A program made the position numbers and the translations under genes. A stretch of DNA of 60,463 bases from DTYU01 sp040757355 (GTDB taxonomy: Bacteria; Bacillota; Desulfotomaculia; Desulfotomaculales; Ammonificaceae): assembly GCA_040757355.1 (NCBI GenBank), contig JBFLWY010000016.1:1-60463 (forward strand), given 5' to 3'. The notes beneath the pieces are model-generated. The model was not told the origin of the DNA and made no database searches. It was given only the letters and a program-made list of their open reading frames with translations. This document shows positions 50,460-59,570 of the stretch, piece by piece (position 1 is the first letter of the stretch; the number at the start of each line of letters is the position of its first letter).

Positions 50460-51248
50460 TCACGTCTCCACCGGCCCTGAAACCGCAACCTGGCAGGGGC
50501 ACTTCCTGCCCTCGTCGATCCAGTACACCGCCTGCATTAACAGCCGCCGGATGTCCTTTCCCCGGCCCCGCATCATCTCCACAACCTCCTGGTGGCTCAG
50601 CCGGTAAGGAGCAATACCGGCAGCAAAATTGGTCACCATTGCCACGGTTGCGTAGCAGATTTCCGCCTCCCTGGCCAGCACTACCTCCGGCACGCCGGTC
50701 ATCCCCACCAGGTCGCCGCCCAAGTGCTGGAACATCTTTATCTCAGCGGGGGTTTCAAATCGGGGACCTTCGGTACACACGTAGGTGCCGCCGTCGCAGG
50801 CAGGGAGGTGAAGCGATTGAGCAGCCCGAAGAAGTATTTCCCTTAACTCGGGGCAGTAGGGTTGGGTAAAATCGACATGCACCACCCCTTCGGGCCCGCC
50901 CTCAAAAAACGTCTGCGGGCGCCCCCTCGTAAAGTCGATAAACTGGTCCACAAATACAAACTCCCCCGGCTTCATCTGCGGGTTGAGCGAACCCACCGCT
51001 GCTGTGGCCAGGATCGAACGCACCCCGATTTTTTTAAGCGCCAAGATGTTTGCCCGGTAATTCACCAGGTGTGGCGGTACGGAATGGTCCGCACCGTGGC
51101 GGGGAAGAAAGACCACCTCCTTGTTGCGGTAAACACCGCGGGTTACCTTAACGCTGCCGTAAGCCGTGACCACCGTCTCCTGGTCAACTTCCTCCAGGAG
51201 TTCCGGGTCGTATACACCGGTGCCTCCAATGACTGCAATCGACGGCAA
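50460..51248 (-). CDS. mtnP: Methylthioadenosine/methylthioinosine phosphorylase
   Basis: 262 residues from TTG 51248 (GGGGGTGAG ahead), giving the usual start PSIAVIGGTGVYDP. Motifs VVFLPRHGADHSVPPH, NYRANILALK, GTYVCTEGPRFETPAE, MTGVPEVVLARE are family-typical. In the base pocket the sequence reads VTNFAAGIA, with Asn where the adenine-specific human enzyme has Asp (ATDYD), which points toward 6-oxopurine (methylthioinosine) preference. That would agree with the deaminase in the same operon. It uses phosphate to release the base and ribose-1-phosphate sugar. Confidence 0.93.
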   Translation of the reverse strand: MPSIAVIGGTGVYDPELLEEVDQETVVTAYGSVKVTRGVYRNKEVVFLPRHGADHSVPPHLVNYRANILALKKIGVRSILATAAVGSLNPQMKPGEFVFVDQFIDFTRGRPQTFFEGGPEGVVHVDFTQPYCPELREILLRAAQSLHLPACDGGTYVCTEGPRFETPAEIKMFQHLGGDLVGMTGVPEVVLAREAEICYATVAMVTNFAAGIAPYRLSHQEVVEMMRGRGKDIRRLLMQAVYWIDEGRKCPCQVAVSGPVET

Positions 51249-51270
51249 ACACTCACCCCCATGCTTGTTT

Positions 51271-52188
51271 TCAATCAAAAATCGCCGTTACGAACTCCTC
51301 CGGGTTAAACGGCATGACATCTTCAATTCTTTCACCGGTGCCTACAAACTTTACCGGTATGTCAAGCTCCTTCTTAATTGCCACCACTACTCCGCCCTTG
51401 GCGGTGCCGTCAAGTTTGGTAAGCACGATCCCGGTCACCCCGGTGGCTTCACCGAAAAGCTTTGCCTGGCTGATCGCATTCTGGCCGGTTGTTGCGTCGA
51501 CCACCAGCAGCACCTCGTGCGGCGCGCCGTGCACCTCCCGCTCGGATACCCTTCTCAGCTTCTTCAGCTCCTCCATCAGGTTGGTTTTGGTCTGAAGCCG
51601 GCCGGCTGTATCGATCAAAACCACATCCGCTCTGCGGGCCTTGGCCGCCTGAAGCGCGTCAAATACTACCGCCGCAGGGTCGGAACCCTCCCGCTGCTTT
51701 ATAATATCCACACCGGCCCGACCCGCCCATACCTCCAACTGGTCGATTGCAGCAGCGCGGAAGGTATCTGCAGCCGCGAGGAGTACCTTGTTTCCCTGCG
51801 TCCGAAAGTAGTGCGCTAGTTTTCCAATGGTGGTCGTCTTGCCGGTACCGTTTACTCCCACCATCAGGATCACCGCGGGCGGGCTTGGGGGCCAAAGAAG
51901 CGGGGCAGTTTCGGTTCCGAGGATCCGTAGGACCTCCTGCTTAAAAAGCGGCTTAAGCTCGGACGGGTCGCTCAACCGGAGTTCCTTCACCCGTAATTTG
52001 ACCCGCGCCACGATTTCCAGCGCCGCAGCTACTCCTACGTCGGCCTGGATCAGCGCATCCTCAAGCTCCTCGTAAAGCTCTTCGTCGATTTCGCGCCGCC
52101 GGGAAATTACACTTTCAATCTTCTCAACGAAGCTCTCACGGACCTTTGTCAGCTTCTCCCGTAGCTTTCCAAAAAGCCCCACAGTCAA
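51271..52188 (-). CDS. ftsY: Signal recognition particle receptor FtsY
   Basis: 305 residues. A charged N-terminal part (about 1-45) leads to the NG domain: G1 GVNGTGKTTTIGKL, DTFRAAAIDQL, G3 DTAGRLQTKTNL, DATTGQNAI, G4 TKLDGTAKGG and the closing VGTGERIEDVMPF. It docks ribosome-SRP complexes to the membrane and hydrolyses GTP together with Ffh. Immediately follows rnc with overlapping ends, as in many Firmicutes. Confidence 0.97.
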   Translation of the reverse strand: MTVGLFGKLREKLTKVRESFVEKIESVISRRREIDEELYEELEDALIQADVGVAAALEIVARVKLRVKELRLSDPSELKPLFKQEVLRILGTETAPLLWPPSPPAVILMVGVNGTGKTTTIGKLAHYFRTQGNKVLLAAADTFRAAAIDQLEVWAGRAGVDIIKQREGSDPAAVVFDALQAAKARRADVVLIDTAGRLQTKTNLMEELKKLRRVSEREVHGAPHEVLLVVDATTGQNAISQAKLFGEATGVTGIVLTKLDGTAKGGVVVAIKKELDIPVKFVGTGERIEDVMPFNPEEFVTAIFD

Positions 52189-52877
52189 TCCCCCTTAATC
52201 AGTGCTTCCAGGGCTTCTCGCGCTGCACGCTGCTCTGCCTCCTTTTTGGACCTTCCCTCTCCTTTGCCGAGGCATTCCCCGCGGTAGAAAACTCCGGCGG
52301 TAAACGATTTAGCGTGATCGGGTCCTTCCTCCTTCAGGATGGCATAGGAGACGTTTTCCGGTGAGCGGCGCTGCAAAAACTCCTGCAGTTCGGTTTTATA
52401 ATCACGTTCCTGGCGACCCCTAAGAATATCATCGATAACGGGTTTGAGTCTCGATAGAACGAACTCCGCAGCCAGAGTTAAACCTTGATCAAGATAGATG
52501 GCACCCAAAAGCGCTTCAAAGGCATCTGCCAGGATCGAAGGCCGCTGTCGTCCTCCCGACAGTATTTCGCCTCGCCCCATGAGCAGCGCTTCCCCCACTC
52601 CTAACTCTGACGCCACACGGGCAAGGGACGACTCGCATACGATCGCCGCCCGGAGTCTGGTTAGGTCTCCTTCGCTTTTGCCGGGAAACGACCGGTAAAG
52701 ATACTCGCTCACCACAACCTCGAGTACGGCGTCACCCAAAAACTCGAGCCGCTGATTATTGGAAACCCCGGGATGCTCGTAGGCGTAAGAACCGTGTGTC
52801 AGGGCCTGGCGTAAAAGCACTTCGTCTTTCCACTTAAGGCCGATTTTCTCTTTTAAATTCTGATATCCGTCAGTCAA
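52185..52877 (-). CDS. rnc: Ribonuclease III
   Basis: 230 residues from TTG 52877 (AGGGG eight bases ahead), which avoids a dispersed repeat included by a longer frame. RNase III signature NQRLEFLGDAVLEVVV, second acid motif ADAFEALLGAIYLD, and a C-terminal double-stranded RNA-binding domain (KTELQEFLQRR to SKKEAEQRAAREALEAL). Processes rRNA and other double-stranded RNAs. Followed by ftsY with a 4-bp overlap. Confidence 0.96.
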   Translation of the reverse strand: MTDGYQNLKEKIGLKWKDEVLLRQALTHGSYAYEHPGVSNNQRLEFLGDAVLEVVVSEYLYRSFPGKSEGDLTRLRAAIVCESSLARVASELGVGEALLMGRGEILSGGRQRPSILADAFEALLGAIYLDQGLTLAAEFVLSRLKPVIDDILRGRQERDYKTELQEFLQRRSPENVSYAILKEEGPDHAKSFTAGVFYRGECLGKGEGRSKKEAEQRAAREALEALIKGD

Positions 52878-52893
52878 AACATACACCCCTAAT

Positions 52894-52926
52894 TCAGAAG
52901 TCAGATGCAGGAATGTCGGAAGCAAG
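52894..52926. repeat. Dispersed repeat, copy 2
   Basis: tcagaagtcagatgcaggaa continues as tgtcggaagcaag. It matches copies at 43387 and 56640 with small changes and lies just before rnc. Confidence 0.75.
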
Positions 52927-53212
52927 ATTGCCTTGCAGGAATTCGCCTTGCGAATTTCAACCTCGATTCTCCCTCCCCCATCCCACTTCTAAAATGGGCA
53001 TACCCAGCACTAAACTAAAAACCCGCAGCACTCACCAGGAAAAAGTACAAGTTGTAAAATTAAGCCATAGAGCTGATGCTCCTAATTGAGTGGTACCAAA
53101 AGAACATCCGAAGATGAGCGTTGCGACGCGTTAAAAACGCCCCTTTAAGAAATCATTTGGGGCCGTGAGCCCTCCCGGGCCTGCCCCTTGGTAACGGTAG
53201 AATGCTACAGTA
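52927..53212. other. 286-bp intergenic region between fabF and rnc
   Basis: No gene. Contains a terminator for the upstream fabF transcript at its left side and otherwise no clear signal. The rnc operon probably has its own promoter here. Confidence 0.5.
53133..53164 (-). terminator. Rho-independent terminator after fabF
   Basis: On the minus strand GCCCC and GGGGC form a stem across a 15-base loop and are followed by GTTTTT. It lies about 50 bp downstream of the fabF stop codon. The stem is short, so strength is uncertain. Confidence 0.6.
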
Positions 53213-54454
53213 TTAATCCCTGTACCGCTTAAAAACGAGGGTAGCATTATGTCCGCCAAAGCCAAAACCGTTGGAAACGGCCACCTCTACCTGCGTCTTC
53301 CGCGCTTTGCCCGGGACGTAATCAAGGTCGCAGTCGGGATCAGGTTCCTCGTAGTTAATCGTGGGTGGAATAATGTCGTGAGTAATACTTAACACGCATG
53401 CGGCTGCCTCAATTCCGCCCGCTGCACCCAACAGGTGCGCGGTCATCGACTTCGTTGAACTTACCGGTATGCGGTAAGCAAACTCACCAAAGACCTTTTT
53501 GATAGCCATCGTTTCTACCTTATCATTAAGTGGGGTGGATGTACCATGAGCGTTGATGTAACTAACGTCTTCCGGGCTTATACCAGCGTCCCTCAACGCT
53601 CGTTCCATCGCCTTGGCAGCACCGGAACCGTCAGGATCCGGCGCGGTAATATGGTAGGCATCACAACTCTGGCCGTAACCGGCTATTTCAGCGTATATAC
53701 GCGCCCCCCGCGCAAACGCACGCTCCATCCGTTCAAGAATCAGAATCGCTGCTCCTTCACCCACTATAAAACCGTCCCGCCCCGCATCGAAGGGCCGGCA
53801 TGCCCGTGCCGGTTCATCGTTCCTGGTAGACATCGCCTTCATCGCACAAAAACCCGCAATTCCCACCGGAGTTATGGCCGCTTCAGCACCACCAGTGACC
53901 ATTACATCGGCCTCGCCCCGCTGAATGATCCGGAACGCTTCGCCGATAGCCTGGTTGGAAGACGCGCAAGCGGTCACCACCGTGCTGTTCGGCCCGTAAA
54001 AGCCGTTCACAATAGCGATATACCCTGCTCCCATATTGGCAATCATCATCGGCACAAAGAACGGGCTTACCCGGTTTGGACCCCGCGCAACCAGGACCCG
54101 CGTCTGGTCTTCAAAAGTCTCAATACCACCGATGCCGCAGCCAAGGACTACCCCTACCCGGTCAGGGTCTACCGAACCCGCGGTAATATCCGCATCTTGC
54201 AGCGCCAAACCCGTCGCCGCAACCGCAAACTGCGTATAGCGGTCCATTCGCCGGGCCTCTTTTTTGTCGATGTACGCTTCTGGGTTGAAATCGATTACCT
54301 CGGCTGCAATCTGGGTCTTAAACCCCGAAGGGTCAAACCGCGTTATCCGGCGAACTCCAGATTCGCCACGAATAAGCGCTCCCCAGAAAGCGTCTTTTCC
54401 AATACCGATTGGTGATACAATCCCTAATCCCGTTACCGCAACACGTGGCGGCAA
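53213..54454 (-). CDS. fabF: 3-oxoacyl-ACP synthase II
   Basis: 413 residues. Thiolase fold with catalytic Cys in VTACASSNQAIGEA, His in NAHGTSTPLND and His in KSMTAHLLGAAGG, the Cys-His-His triad of KAS II; also GFGFGGHNATL at the end. It extends acyl-ACP chains with malonyl-ACP. TTG start with AGGAGG nine bases ahead. Last gene of the rpmF-fab operon. Confidence 0.96.
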   Translation of the reverse strand: MPPRVAVTGLGIVSPIGIGKDAFWGALIRGESGVRRITRFDPSGFKTQIAAEVIDFNPEAYIDKKEARRMDRYTQFAVAATGLALQDADITAGSVDPDRVGVVLGCGIGGIETFEDQTRVLVARGPNRVSPFFVPMMIANMGAGYIAIVNGFYGPNSTVVTACASSNQAIGEAFRIIQRGEADVMVTGGAEAAITPVGIAGFCAMKAMSTRNDEPARACRPFDAGRDGFIVGEGAAILILERMERAFARGARIYAEIAGYGQSCDAYHITAPDPDGSGAAKAMERALRDAGISPEDVSYINAHGTSTPLNDKVETMAIKKVFGEFAYRIPVSSTKSMTAHLLGAAGGIEAAACVLSITHDIIPPTINYEEPDPDCDLDYVPGKARKTQVEVAVSNGFGFGGHNATLVFKRYRD

Positions 54455-54478
54455 TACCGCACCTCCTGAAATGAGCGA

Positions 54479-54715
54479 TCAAATCCGGTCTTTAATATAG
54501 CTTACAGCATCTCCGACTGTCCGGATCTTTTCCGCCTCTTCGTCCGGAATCTCAGTTTCGAACTCTTCCTCGAAGGCCATTACCAACTCAACAAGATCAA
54601 GCGAGTCCGCGCCGAGGTCGTCCACAAAGGAGGCATCCATGGTAACGTCATCCTCTTCCACCCCGAGTTGCTGGATCACAATCTGCTTCACCTTTTGAAA
54701 AACTGATGCAGACAT
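54479..54715 (-). CDS. acpP: Acyl carrier protein
   Basis: 78 residues from ATG 54715 (AAGGAGGTGA ten bases ahead). The phosphopantetheine Ser is in DLGADSLDLVELVM, within the usual acidic four-helix protein. Carries growing acyl chains. Confidence 0.97.
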   Translation of the reverse strand: MSASVFQKVKQIVIQQLGVEEDDVTMDASFVDDLGADSLDLVELVMAFEEEFETEIPDEEAEKIRTVGDAVSYIKDRI

Positions 54716-54831
54716 ACCTTTGACCTCACCTCCTTCCGCAGGTTCTAAAGAGCGCTTAATATCCAATTTCTCCGGAAGTAAGCCTATTATGCCGCCTTAT
54801 GTAAAACTCGGGCGAAGTCTTGCAGCACATC

Positions 54832-55575
54832 TCAAAAGGCCATGCCGCCGTCAACACATATGACCTGACCGGTTACGTAACGCGCTGCCGGGCCGGCAAG
54901 AAAAACCACCACGTCTGCCACCTCTTCCGGTTCCCCGAACCTCCCGAGCGCGATTCTTTCCCCCAACCGTTTCTTTACCTCGTCCGAAAGTATGGCTGTC
55001 ATTTCAGTCACAATAAAACCCGGCGCCACAGCATTTACCGTGATGTTACGCGAACCCAGTTCCCTGGCCACCGCCTTGGTTAAACCGATCAGTCCGGCCT
55101 TTGCCGCTGCGTAGTTAGCCTGACCGGCGTTACCCATCAGGCCGACGACGGAACTGATGTTGATGATCCGACCCCACCGTGCCTTTGCCATGGGTCTGGC
55201 AGCCGCTCTGGTGCAGTTAAACGCTCCCTTTAGGTTTACCTGAACGACGGCGTCCCAGTCCTCATCCTTCATCCGGAGCAGCAGACTATCACGCGTAATC
55301 CCGGCGTTGTTCACTAGAATATCCAGCCTACCGAAATCGGATAAGGCAAAGTCAATCAGCGCAGACGCTTCTGCCGACCGCGACACATCGGCTTGATAAG
55401 CCTTCGCCCGGCGCCCGAAGGCCTCAATTTCCGCCACGACCGACTCTGCTTCCCCAACACGGGAAACGTAATTCACCAGCACGTCAGCGCCGGCACGCGC
55501 CAAAGCCAGTGCCACCGCCCGTCCGATTCCCCGCGAAGCACCGGTAACTACCGCCACCCTGCCATTAAGATACAT
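54832..55575 (-). CDS. fabG: 3-oxoacyl-ACP reductase
   Basis: 247 residues from ATG 55575 (AGGGG nine bases ahead). Short-chain dehydrogenase: NADP loop GASRGIGRAVAL, NNAGITRDSLLLRM, catalytic Ser in INISSVVGLMG, Tyr-Lys in YAAAKAG, and the FabG-type end VICVDGGMAF. Reduces 3-oxoacyl-ACP in chain elongation. Confidence 0.96.
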   Translation of the reverse strand: MYLNGRVAVVTGASRGIGRAVALALARAGADVLVNYVSRVGEAESVVAEIEAFGRRAKAYQADVSRSAEASALIDFALSDFGRLDILVNNAGITRDSLLLRMKDEDWDAVVQVNLKGAFNCTRAAARPMAKARWGRIINISSVVGLMGNAGQANYAAAKAGLIGLTKAVARELGSRNITVNAVAPGFIVTEMTAILSDEVKKRLGERIALGRFGEPEEVADVVVFLAGPAARYVTGQVICVDGGMAF

Positions 55576-55647
55576 TTTAGCCAACCCCTCTCTCCAAAGC
55601 AAGGGGAGCCTACTGAAAAACTCCCCTTCCTGCCCCGACCCGTAGAC

Positions 55648-56592
55648 TCATACAAGGCCCGCTTTCTGCAAAACACTCAGTGTAGCATCAAGAGAGGCCT
55701 GGTCCTCGACATTACAGCAAGTTGCCTGAGGTACAATCCGTTTGATCAGCCCAGACAAGACCTTTCCGGGACCGACTTCGATGAAAAACTTAACCCCGTC
55801 GCCGGCCAGCCGCTGAATACTCTCTTCCCAGCGTACGGGACTGACTATTTGGCGCGCCAGGGCGCTGCGAACCTCTGATGCGGTTGTTACGTAATCCGCA
55901 GTCACATTAGCCACAACTGGAAACGCAAGTCTTTTGATAGAAGCATTCTCTAATTCTATGGCAAAAAGCTCACTGGCCCGCCGCATCAGCGACGAGTGAA
56001 AAGGACCGCTGACTGGTAAGATTATACACTTCTTGGCACCCGCCTCTTTAGCGGCTGAAACCGCCGCTTCCAGAGCGGGAGTTTCGCCCGCAAGCACGGT
56101 CTGACCGGGGCAGTTGAAGTTAGCAGCTTCAATAACACCTTTCACCCGTGCGATACCGACCACCGCGTCGATGCGCGCCCTGTCCAATCCGAGTACCGCA
56201 ACCATGCCCCCGCTCCCCAGGGGTACTGCTTCCTGCATAAACTGACCCCGCTTGCGCGTCAGCTTGACCGCAGTCTGAAAATCTAAGGCACCCGCAGCAA
56301 CCAGAGCCGCATATTCACCGAGGCTGTGCCCGGCGGCCACGTCGAACCTTACACCGTGCAATTGTAGCGCTTTCAACGAAGCTATGCTCGCGGTTAGTAC
56401 CGCCGGTTGAGTGTTGATAGTCTTTTGAAGCTCTTCCTTCGGCCCTTCGAAACAAAAGGAGCTGAGTGAAAATCCCAGCGCGTCGTCGGCCGCAGAAAAG
56501 AGTTCTCTTACGATCGGATATAGTTTATGGAATTCCCGGGCCATACCTACGTATTGAGAGCCCTGTCCCGGAAACACAAAAGCAAGTCTCAC
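55648..56592 (-). CDS. fabD: Malonyl-CoA:ACP transacylase
   Basis: 314 residues from GTG 56592 (AAAGGGGGG upstream), giving RLAFVFPGQGSQYVGMA. Catalytic Ser in GHSLGEYAAL, Arg in RGQFMQEA, and His in GPFHSSLM. Loads malonyl groups on ACP. Confidence 0.96.
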   Translation of the reverse strand: MRLAFVFPGQGSQYVGMAREFHKLYPIVRELFSAADDALGFSLSSFCFEGPKEELQKTINTQPAVLTASIASLKALQLHGVRFDVAAGHSLGEYAALVAAGALDFQTAVKLTRKRGQFMQEAVPLGSGGMVAVLGLDRARIDAVVGIARVKGVIEAANFNCPGQTVLAGETPALEAAVSAAKEAGAKKCIILPVSGPFHSSLMRRASELFAIELENASIKRLAFPVVANVTADYVTTASEVRSALARQIVSPVRWEESIQRLAGDGVKFFIEVGPGKVLSGLIKRIVPQATCCNVEDQASLDATLSVLQKAGLV

Positions 56593-56639
56593 TTGCGGCC
56601 CCCCTTTAAGAGACTGCTGCAAAACTTCGCCTGCCGGTT

Positions 56640-56671
56640 TCAGAAGTCAGAAGCAGGATGTCGGAGGCAAG
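56640..56671. repeat. Dispersed repeat, copy 3
   Basis: tcagaagtcagaagcaggat continues as gtcggaggcaag, between fabD and the fabH stop. Same element as at 43387 and 52894. Confidence 0.75.
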
Positions 56672-56673
56672 TT

Positions 56674-57669
56674 TTAATATCGCAGCAAAACAGCACCCCA
56701 GGTAAGTCCGGCCCCAAACGCGACCAGGAGCACCAAGCTCTCACCGGACTTTATCTTTCTGTTCATCACACCCTCGTAAAACGCGATGGGGATGGAAGCT
56801 GCAGAGGTGTTGCCGTAGCGATCAACATTAACTATCACCTTATCAGGGGAGAGGCCGAGTCTTTTGGCCAATGCGTCGATGATACGTACGTTTGCCTGGT
56901 GCGGAATGAAGCAGTCGATCTCCCCTTGGTTTACTCCCGCACGGCGTAAAACTTCCAAGGCCGCTTCTTCCATTGCCCGCACGGCAAATTTAAAAACCTC
57001 CCTGCCGTTCATATACAGGTAGTGCTGCCTTTCCCGTACCGTTTCTGTGGAAGCGGGAAGGCGTGTCCCGCCTGCGGGCAACTTTAAAAGGTCGCTACCC
57101 GAACCATCTGCCCTTAGATAGAGAGAGAGAATGCCCTTCGGGGGCTCAACCGGTTGTAAAACCACCGCCCCGGCACCGTCACCGAACAGAACACAGGTGG
57201 AGCGGTCTTCCCAATTGGTAACTTTGGAGAGAACGTCCACGCCGATCAACAGTACGTTCCGGTAGAAGCCGGCGTTTATAAACTGCGCTCCCACCGCCAA
57301 CCCGTAAACAAATCCTGAGCAACCAGCTTCAAGATCGAACGCCGCGGCCCTTTTCGCACCAAGCCGGTCCTGCACAAGGCAGGCTGTCGCTGGGAAGAGC
57401 ATATCGGGTGTGGACGTAGCGACTATGATCAGATCTACTTCCGCAGGAGCTAAGCCAGCCGCCTCAAGCGCCTTTCTGGCAGCTTCGACGGAAATATCGG
57501 AAGCAGCCTCCCCCGGAGCGGCGATACGCCGCTCCCTAATTCCCGTCCTCTCTAAGATCCAGGCATCACTGGTATCAACTATACCCTCCAGGTCAAGATT
57601 CGTCAGCACCCGAGCGGGAACATTAATACCCAGGCCGGTTATTCCCGCCATGAGCGGGTCTTCAGCCAT
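56674..57669 (-). CDS. fabH: 3-oxoacyl-ACP synthase III
   Basis: 331 residues. Cys in FDLEAGCSGFVYGL, His in CFIPHQANVRII and Asn in RYGNTSAASIP are the FabH triad. It starts chains from acyl-CoA and malonyl-ACP. The ATG overlaps the plsX stop by 8 bases with AGGAG upstream; an internal ATG seven codons in is an alternative. Confidence 0.96.
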   Translation of the reverse strand: MAEDPLMAGITGLGINVPARVLTNLDLEGIVDTSDAWILERTGIRERRIAAPGEAASDISVEAARKALEAAGLAPAEVDLIIVATSTPDMLFPATACLVQDRLGAKRAAAFDLEAGCSGFVYGLAVGAQFINAGFYRNVLLIGVDVLSKVTNWEDRSTCVLFGDGAGAVVLQPVEPPKGILSLYLRADGSGSDLLKLPAGGTRLPASTETVRERQHYLYMNGREVFKFAVRAMEEAALEVLRRAGVNQGEIDCFIPHQANVRIIDALAKRLGLSPDKVIVNVDRYGNTSAASIPIAFYEGVMNRKIKSGESLVLLVAFGAGLTWGAVLLRY

Positions 57670-58675
57670 TAGCCGTTTCTACTCCTTTCGCGTTTCGTCC
57701 TTTGATACCCGCAGCAATAGTGTCTACCAGCCCGCTTTTTACAGACTCAACAGCCACCCTGGCGGCGTTCTTAATCGCCAGCGCCCGCGAGCTTCCGTGC
57801 GCGACCACAACCACGCCGTTTACGCCCAAAAGGGGCGCCCCTCCGTACTCAGCGTAATCAAGGCGACGCCTCAAGCCTTTCAAAAGAGACAGAGTTAGCC
57901 CCAGGGCTATCTTGGCCGGAAAGTTCTTGGAGACTTCCTGGCGAATCATTAGCTCAAGGGCCTCAGCCAACCCCTCACCCGCCTTCAGAAGGACATTGCC
58001 GACAAAGCCGTCACAAACGACTACATCAACCCGCCCGTTAAAAGCTTCACGCCCTTCAACATTCCCGACAAAATTCAAGGACTCTCTTTTTAGAAGGGGA
58101 AAAGCGCTCAACGTCAGTTCGTTTCCCTTTGTTTCCTCCTCCCCGATGCTCAGGATTCCCACACGGGGATTCTTGATTTTCAGGACGCTTGAGGCATAGG
58201 CGGAGCCCATGATCGCAAACTGAACCAGGTGCTGGGCTTTGACATCCACATTGGCGCCCACGTCAAGCAGGACGGTGTTCCCCTGGGGGTTCGGCATCAG
58301 GCTCATTAAAGCAGGCCGGTCAACACCCTGTACCCGCCCCAAGCCTAATAACGCCGCCGCCATCACAGCACCGGTGTTTCCAGCAGATATCATCGCGTCG
58401 GCGTAGCCTTCCTTAAGTAATTGAATCCCGCGGACGATAGAAGAGTCCTTTTTCCGGCGTACCGCCTGAACCGGGTGCTCTCCCATGCCTATGACTTCGC
58501 TTGCCGGTACCACCCGTATGCTTTTAGAGCTTGAACCCGTCATTTCATTTCGGATACGCGCCTCGTCCCCCACGAGCACAACCTCAATCCCGTACTCAAC
58601 AGAAGCGCGTATCGCTCCGGCCACAACCTCAGCGGGGGCATAGTCGCCACCCATAGCGTCAACAGCTACCCGCAA
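57662..58675 (-). CDS. plsX: Phosphate acyltransferase PlsX
   Basis: 337 residues. Family start RVAVDAMGGDYAPAEVVAGA, then SAGNTGAVMAAALL, VLLDVGANVDVKAQHLVQFA, DVVVCDGFVGNVLLK and YAEYGGAPLLGVNGVVVVAHGSS (in pieces). Makes acyl-phosphate for phospholipid synthesis at the membrane. TTG start. In many Firmicutes the regulator gene fapR precedes plsX; here rpmF is directly upstream and no fapR is seen. Confidence 0.96.
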   Translation of the reverse strand: MRVAVDAMGGDYAPAEVVAGAIRASVEYGIEVVLVGDEARIRNEMTGSSSKSIRVVPASEVIGMGEHPVQAVRRKKDSSIVRGIQLLKEGYADAMISAGNTGAVMAAALLGLGRVQGVDRPALMSLMPNPQGNTVLLDVGANVDVKAQHLVQFAIMGSAYASSVLKIKNPRVGILSIGEEETKGNELTLSAFPLLKRESLNFVGNVEGREAFNGRVDVVVCDGFVGNVLLKAGEGLAEALELMIRQEVSKNFPAKIALGLTLSLLKGLRRRLDYAEYGGAPLLGVNGVVVVAHGSSRALAIKNAARVAVESVKSGLVDTIAAGIKGRNAKGVETANG

Positions 58676-58752
58676 GGCAAGAACCTCCGTTAACCTCTAT
58701 AAAAATAGGGTCCTGGCATAAAACCAAAACCCACCCGGAATACCTTTATTGT

Positions 58753-58938
58753 TTACTTTCCTCCCTCGTCGCCCAGAATTTTTCGTCCCTTGTACTGGCC
58801 ACAGCTTGGACAAATACTGTGGGGTTTCTTCAGGGCCTTACAATGTGGGCAAGCAACAAGACCGGGAGTTTCAATTTTCAGCTGCGCCCTGCGCAAACGC
58901 TTGCGTTGCTTGGAAGTTTTACGTTTGGGTACCCCCAC
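58753..58938 (-). CDS. rpmF: Ribosomal protein L32
   Basis: 61 residues from GTG 58938, eight bases after GGAGG, giving GVPKRKTSKQRKRLRRAQ. The zinc ribbon is intact (CPHCKALKKPHSICPSC). GTG 58947 is possible but overlaps the site. The gene overlaps the YceD-family gene end by 20 bp. Confidence 0.95.
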   Translation of the reverse strand: MGVPKRKTSKQRKRLRRAQLKIETPGLVACPHCKALKKPHSICPSCGQYKGRKILGDEGGK

Positions 58939-59464
58939 CGTTGCCACCTCCCTCTTTTTGGTTTAACAACCCGCTTAAGTACGCGAGCCTCGGATCCCCG
59001 ATCTCCTGCGGGCAACCGCAAATACCCGTATTCAAGTCCCGGCCGCAGGTAAGGCACAAGCCCTTACAATCCTCATCGCAAAGCGGCTTCATCGGTAAAG
59101 ACAGGATAATGGTCTCGATCACTTGATCGGTAAAGTCAAGCTCGTCCGCCGCGGGGGCAACATCCTCAATTGAATCTTCGTTTGCGCCTCCGTGCAGGCT
59201 ATATTTCTCCTCAAATCGCCCTTCGAGGTCTAACGGAAACTCTTTGATGCACCGGCTGCAAGTCAGGCGCACGGTAGCTTTAACATCACCCACCGCCCAC
59301 AAAAAATCACCCGCGTTGGTAATCCTCAACTGAAGCACAACAGGCGAAACCAGCGGTACCGGTTCGTCTCCTTCACCTGGAATGGTTTCTATATTACCCG
59401 TTATCTGATACCGCCGCTCTTGAGCCGGAGTCCTTTTCAATCCTGCTACGCTAATTGTAAACAT
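58919..59464 (-). CDS. YceD-family protein (DUF177)
   Basis: 181 residues. A beta-rich N-terminal half, the Cys pair LTCSRCIKEF, the acidic stretch and the second set CDEDCKGLCLTCGRDLNTGICGC are those of YceD/DUF177, the usual partner of rpmF and linked to 23S rRNA maturation. ATG start 59464. First gene of the rpmF-fab operon as visible. Confidence 0.92.
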   Translation of the reverse strand: MFTISVAGLKRTPAQERRYQITGNIETIPGEGDEPVPLVSPVVLQLRITNAGDFLWAVGDVKATVRLTCSRCIKEFPLDLEGRFEEKYSLHGGANEDSIEDVAPAADELDFTDQVIETIILSLPMKPLCDEDCKGLCLTCGRDLNTGICGCPQEIGDPRLAYLSGLLNQKEGGGNGGGTQT

Positions 59465-59570
59465 TGCCCACCCCGTCAGATTATAACGGCGTCTACCTGC
59501 AGTGTCAAGTGAAAGGAGTCGAAGGCATTAGAACTTCTCCATCCTCATAAAAAATAGCGAGGTGAAGAGT

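Noticed and set aside
53546..54415. 289-codon plus-strand frame
   Set aside because: Antisense shadow of fabF.
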